This document shows, one piece after another, positions 32,561 to 36,025 of a stretch of 36,025 nt of DNA. Below the pieces are notes generated by a model that saw only the letters and a program-made list of their open reading frames with translations, ran no database searches and was not told the DNA's origin. The translations under genes were made by a program, and so were the position numbers. Source of the DNA: JBBDNT01 sp040877445. Lineage in GTDB: Bacteria; Planctomycetota; Planctomycetia; Planctomycetales; Planctomycetaceae. The first letter of the stretch is position 1. Each line of letters opens with the position of its first letter. Where the stretch lies: the NCBI GenBank assembly GCA_040877445.1, contig JBBDNT010000073.1, positions 1 through 36,025 on the forward strand. Direction: 5' to 3'.

Positions 32561-34954
32561 ATGAGCCGACCACGTCCCTCAACACCTCCCGACGCGAATC
32601 GCCGAGGACGAGAGGTTCCCGACGAGCACGCGGAACGCTGCGAAATGCGCGTCGGCGGAATGGACTGTCCCAGTTGCGCCGAGCAGATCGAACGCGGCTT
32701 GGCCGGGCTGGAAGGACTCCTCGCGGTTCACGTGGATGTCGTTCGCGGTAAGGTCGGGATCGAGTACGACGCCCGAAAACTGTCGCCCGAGGACGTGGCG
32801 AGCGCGATTCGCCGCATCGGCTTTCCTGTCGAAAGCGGGGAGCCCGATCGCACGGCCTTCACCGTGAATGAAATGGATTGTGCGGAAGAGGTCCGGCAGA
32901 TCGAGGAGAAGCTCGGCAACCAATCCGGCGTGACGAATCTCAAGTTCGACCTGCTCAACCGCCGCGTGATCGTCGAGGGAACCGTAGCCGCGTCGGAAAT
33001 CAAGCGCGCCCTCGAAGACCTCGGCATGAGTGCCGTAGCGGACGTCGGGGATCCCCGCTCGCCGACGTTCTGGCAGCGTCACGGGCGGCTCACGATGGCT
33101 ACCGTCTCTGGTGGCTTTCTGGCGACCGGACTGGTGCTCGGATGGGTGGGCGTCGTTCGGGAAGTCACGGTGGCGCTGCTGGCCGCATCCGCGCTGGCCG
33201 GGGGCTGGTTCGTCGCCCCCCGCGCTTGGCGTGCCGCCCGTCATCGCGCGCTCGACATGAACTTTCTGATGGCCATCGCCGCAGTCGGCGCGGCGGCCAT
33301 CGGCGAATGGGCGGAAGGCGCCTCGGTCCTGTTCCTCTATTCGGTGGCGCAACTTCTGGAAGTCTGGTCGATGGACCAGGCTCGGAACGCGATCCAGTCG
33401 CTGATGGACCTTTCGCCCACGGAGGCGACCGTCAAGCGGAACGGCCGCGAGGAGACGGTCTCTCCGTCCGACGTTCGCCTCGAAGAGCTGATCATCGTCC
33501 GGCCCGGCCAGAAGATTCCTCTGGACGGAGACGTCGTCGCCGGCGGCTCGGCAGTGAATCAAGCTCCGATCACGGGCGAATCCATTCCCGTCGACAAGGC
33601 TCCCGGAGACCAGGTGTTCGCAGGCTCGATCAACGAGCACGGCGTTCTGGAAATCCGGGTCACGAAGCACGTCGAGGAAACGACGCTCGCCCGGATCATT
33701 CATGCCGTGGAAGAATCGCAGGCTTCGCGAGCCCCCTCGCAATCGTTCGTCGACCGCTTCGCCCGGGTCTACACTCCGGCCGTCGTCGTTCTGGCGGGAG
33801 CGATCTGGCTGCTTCCGCCGGTGCTTGGACTGGGATCGTGGGGCGTCTGGTTCTACCGGGCCTTGGCGATCCTGGTCATCGCCTGCCCCTGCGCCCTGGT
33901 GATCTCCACTCCGGTGTCGGTCGTTAGTGCGCTCACGCGCGCCGCCCGCGAGGGCGTTCTGGCCAAGGGAGGGCTTCACCTGGAGAATACCGCCGGAGTG
34001 ACCGTCATCGCGTTCGACAAGACCGGAACCCTGACCGAGGCTCGACCCGTCGTCACCGATCTCGTCCCCCTCAACGACACCACTTCGGAGGATCTCCTGC
34101 GAGTCGCCGCGGCTCTCGAGCGGAACTCCGAGCACGCCTTGGCCCGCGCGATCATCACCGAGGCCGATGCTCGAGGAGTCGAGTCGGCCGGTGTCAGCGA
34201 GTTCAAGGCTCTCTTCGGGCGAGGAGTGCAGGCCATCATGGACGGGAAGCTGGTCTTTCTGGGGAACGAGCGCCTGCTCGACGAGCATGGCCTCGATCAG
34301 GGAGCGGCCGAGCCGCTGATTCGGCGGTTCCAATCGGAAGGAAAGACCGCCATCATCTTGTTCGAGCAAAGCGGCCTATTGGGAGTTATCGGCATCGCGG
34401 ATCGAGTTCGCCCCGCAGCGAAGGCCTGCATCACCTCGCTACGGGCGCACGGAATCGAGCGGATTCTCATGCTGACCGGCGACAACGAAGGAACGGCACG
34501 GGCTGTCGCGAGCAACCTCGGCATCGACGAGTACAAGTCTGATCTGCTCCCCGCCGACAAGGTGAACATCGTGCGTCGACTGGAGCGCGACGGCGAGCGC
34601 GTCGCATTCGTCGGGGACGGTGTGAACGACGCGCCCGCCCTCGCAGCAGCCAGCGTCGGAATCGCCCTCGGGGCGGCCGGCACCGATGTCGCGATCGAGA
34701 CGGCCGACGTCGCCCTCATGGGCGACGATCTCGCCAAGCTCCCCTTCCTGATCGCACTGAGCCGCAACATGCTCCGCGTCGTGAAGCAGAACATCGTGTT
34801 TTCGATCGTGGTGAAGCTGGTTGTTTTAGTTCTCGCCATTACCGGCTGGGCGACGCTCTGGATGGCGGTCGCCGCCGACATGGGTGCGTCGATTCTGGTC
34901 GTCGCAAATGGATTGAAGCTTCTGAAATCCCGGAATGTGCCATTCATCGCGTGA
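32561..34954 (+). CDS. P1B-type heavy-metal-translocating ATPase (Zn/Cd/Pb type)
   Basis: A 797-residue ATP-driven metal exporter of the inner membrane. Two N-terminal HMA domains are seen: the first with MDCPSC (Cys36, Cys39), the second with MDCAEE (105-110), the single-Cys form common in ZntA/CadA. Transmembrane and catalytic motifs follow: TGES (338-341), CPC (442-444), the phosphorylated Asp486 in DKTGT, and GDGVNDAP. Near the end, Lys752 (VVKLVVLV) and Asp773 (ADMGAS) match the Zn/Cd/Pb subgroup. One oddity: the usual SEHPLA reads SEHALA (His525 kept, Pro replaced by Ala). The upstream STAS gene ends 19 bases before. It would deliver cytoplasmic Zn or Cd to the periplasm for the RND pumps. 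Confidence 0.93.
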   Translation: MSRPRPSTPPDANRRGREVPDEHAERCEMRVGGMDCPSCAEQIERGLAGLEGLLAVHVDVVRGKVGIEYDARKLSPEDVASAIRRIGFPVESGEPDRTAFTVNEMDCAEEVRQIEEKLGNQSGVTNLKFDLLNRRVIVEGTVAASEIKRALEDLGMSAVADVGDPRSPTFWQRHGRLTMATVSGGFLATGLVLGWVGVVREVTVALLAASALAGGWFVAPRAWRAARHRALDMNFLMAIAAVGAAAIGEWAEGASVLFLYSVAQLLEVWSMDQARNAIQSLMDLSPTEATVKRNGREETVSPSDVRLEELIIVRPGQKIPLDGDVVAGGSAVNQAPITGESIPVDKAPGDQVFAGSINEHGVLEIRVTKHVEETTLARIIHAVEESQASRAPSQSFVDRFARVYTPAVVVLAGAIWLLPPVLGLGSWGVWFYRALAILVIACPCALVISTPVSVVSALTRAAREGVLAKGGLHLENTAGVTVIAFDKTGTLTEARPVVTDLVPLNDTTSEDLLRVAAALERNSEHALARAIITEADARGVESAGVSEFKALFGRGVQAIMDGKLVFLGNERLLDEHGLDQGAAEPLIRRFQSEGKTAIILFEQSGLLGVIGIADRVRPAAKACITSLRAHGIERILMLTGDNEGTARAVASNLGIDEYKSDLLPADKVNIVRRLERDGERVAFVGDGVNDAPALAAASVGIALGAAGTDVAIETADVALMGDDLAKLPFLIALSRNMLRVVKQNIVFSIVVKLVVLVLAITGWATLWMAVAADMGASILVVANGLKLLKSRNVPFIA

Positions 34955-35067
34955 GGTAACGGCACGAGGTGATCGAGAGGCCATAAGCGCGGAAACTCGG
35001 CTTCCGGCAGCCTGAAATTGATTGGACCACGACTGGAACTCCTTGGCGCTGGCCTGCCGAACCTGTC

Positions 35068-36025
35068 TCACTTCTCGCCGAGAATCTCCGCGATCGGATT
35101 CGCCTCCACCGGCTTGCCATCGGCGTCGACGAGCTCGCCGTTGAGCCACAGCAGGAAGTCGCGGGCGGTGCCGTTGTAGCATTGCTCGCGGCACATGACT
35201 GCTTCCGCGGTGCGCTTGGCCCACCGCGAATATTCGGTTTCGCCTTCGGCTTCGCGGAGCTTGTTCCACGCGAAGCGGGCCGCCTCGTCGAATTCGCCGC
35301 GGAACATGAGCCACGGGTACGTGTTCGGCTCGAGCTTCTCGGCGAAGTCCTTCGCCCCCTGGCTGACGGCGAGCGGCTTCTCCCCCTGGCCGTCGATCAG
35401 GCGGTCGGCCAGCGCCTGCAGCTGCTCGGCGGTGACGCGGCCGTGCTGGCGCTGGAGGTTCCGCCGCAGCGAGTTGAGCAGCGACTGCGGCGATTCGGAA
35501 AGGATCCGGAGAACGTCGTCCGAGGCCAGGTACGCCTTGCCATAGCCGAGGTTGCCGGTCTGGTTCGTCTGCAGGATGCGGCTCCGTTCGAGATAGGCGG
35601 CGTCCATCGAGTCGTGCCCGAAGATCTCCCACTTGCGGATGAAGAGGAAATTCCGGAGCGATTCCGGCACGTCGTCACCTTCGGCCCCGGCCTCGCGGGC
35701 ATTCCAGAAGGCGAGCGCCTCCTGCCGTTCCCCGTGCGCGAGCAGCCAGCGAAGTTGCAACGTGAACCGTTCCACCTGCGGCAGCGGCAACGCCTCGACG
35801 AACGCGAACACCGCTTCCCGCTGTGCCACGTCGATGAGGTACAGGTACGGGACGAGGGCCAGGTCGGAACCGCCGTCGAACTTCCACGTGCCCGCCGGCC
35901 CGGAACGGGCGAATTCGATCCCATTGCCGAGCGACTTCGCGGCTTCCGCGAACGCCGCGAAGTCCCCGCCGTGCTCGACCGCCAGCTGCCGGGCGCGATG
36001 CTCCCACAGCAGCCACCGCAACTCG
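35068..36025 (-). CDS. Unrecognised protein, 5' end beyond the window
   Basis: At least 319 codons, with the frame open through the right edge, so the N-terminus is missing; the only start visible is a TTG at 36021. The protein is soluble-looking, mostly helical, acidic and Glu/Arg/Ala-rich, with segments such as ERFTLQLRWLLAHGERQEAL, LRNFLFIRKWEIFGHDSMDA, DFAEKLEPNTYPWLMFRGEF. The C-terminus is VEANPIAEILGEK. Single Cys pairs (AVMCREQCYNG) are present but no known metal site. I do not recognise the family. It points toward the P-type ATPase and is separated from it by 113 bases; it may be unrelated to the metal genes. Confidence 0.7.
   Translation of the reverse strand, partial: ELRWLLWEHRARQLAVEHGGDFAAFAEAAKSLGNGIEFARSGPAGTWKFDGGSDLALVPYLYLIDVAQREAVFAFVEALPLPQVERFTLQLRWLLAHGERQEALAFWNAREAGAEGDDVPESLRNFLFIRKWEIFGHDSMDAAYLERSRILQTNQTGNLGYGKAYLASDDVLRILSESPQSLLNSLRRNLQRQHGRVTAEQLQALADRLIDGQGEKPLAVSQGAKDFAEKLEPNTYPWLMFRGEFDEAARFAWNKLREAEGETEYSRWAKRTAEAVMCREQCYNGTARDFLLWLNGELVDADGKPVEANPIAEILGEK

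Noticed and set aside
32579..34369. Long minus-strand open frame opposite the P-type ATPase
   Set aside because: Antisense shadow; the ATPase on the other strand has every catalytic motif.

Overview
The window is GC-rich and gene-dense. Its features point to a planctomycete-like bacterium: a standalone integrase-core protein of a type common there, a Tat-exported SOD, many lineage-restricted small secreted proteins, and lipoprotein-anchored metal proteins. The phylum call is inference from gene content. No rRNA, tRNA or CRISPR was seen.

Layout. (1) 1-2215: a DDE integrase/transposase-like gene flanked by empty DNA. (2) 2216-2938 (+): an exported Fe/Mn superoxide dismutase, tail to tail with a small DUF3147-like membrane protein. 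(3) 3329-23931 (-): a long block of envelope heavy-metal efflux genes. Read in the direction of transcription it is: Cys-rich small protein, outer-membrane factor OMF2, Cys/His small protein, adaptor, RND2, a duplicated-repeat small protein, a His-rich lipoprotein, a Cys-rich small protein, an HMBD adaptor, a TRASH-like lipoprotein, OMF1, a His-rich small protein, a helical lipoprotein, a tandem-fused adaptor, RND1, and the DUF3147 protein. This amounts to two CBA-type pumps plus an extra adaptor without its own RND. (4) 24197-25338 (-): two secreted proteins, each its own transcription unit with a strong terminator. The second has a striking sigma-54-like promoter. (5) 25674-32079 (+): a Cys-rich small protein, a periplasmic HMA protein, and a MacAB-like ABC exporter with two separate FtsX permeases, a Cys lipoprotein, an adaptor and an ATPase. 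(6) 32134-34954 (+): a degenerate STAS protein and a Zn/Cd/Pb-type P1B ATPase. (7) 35068 to the right edge (-): an unrecognised gene cut by the window.

How it works together (inference). The P-type ATPase would move metal from the cytoplasm to the periplasm. HMA, TRASH-like, His-rich and Cys-rich exported proteins would bind or relay it there. The two RND-adaptor-OMF pumps, and perhaps the ABC exporter, would discharge it across the outer membrane. The SOD would deal with metal-driven oxidative stress.

Most unusual points: small exported Cys/His-rich ORFs placed directly before each transport module and followed by stem-loops; a 708-residue adaptor that is two adaptors in one chain; a sigma-54-like promoter with upstream palindromes; a repeated palindromic 10-mer near two transcription units; and no recognisable metal-responsive transcription factor anywhere in the window.
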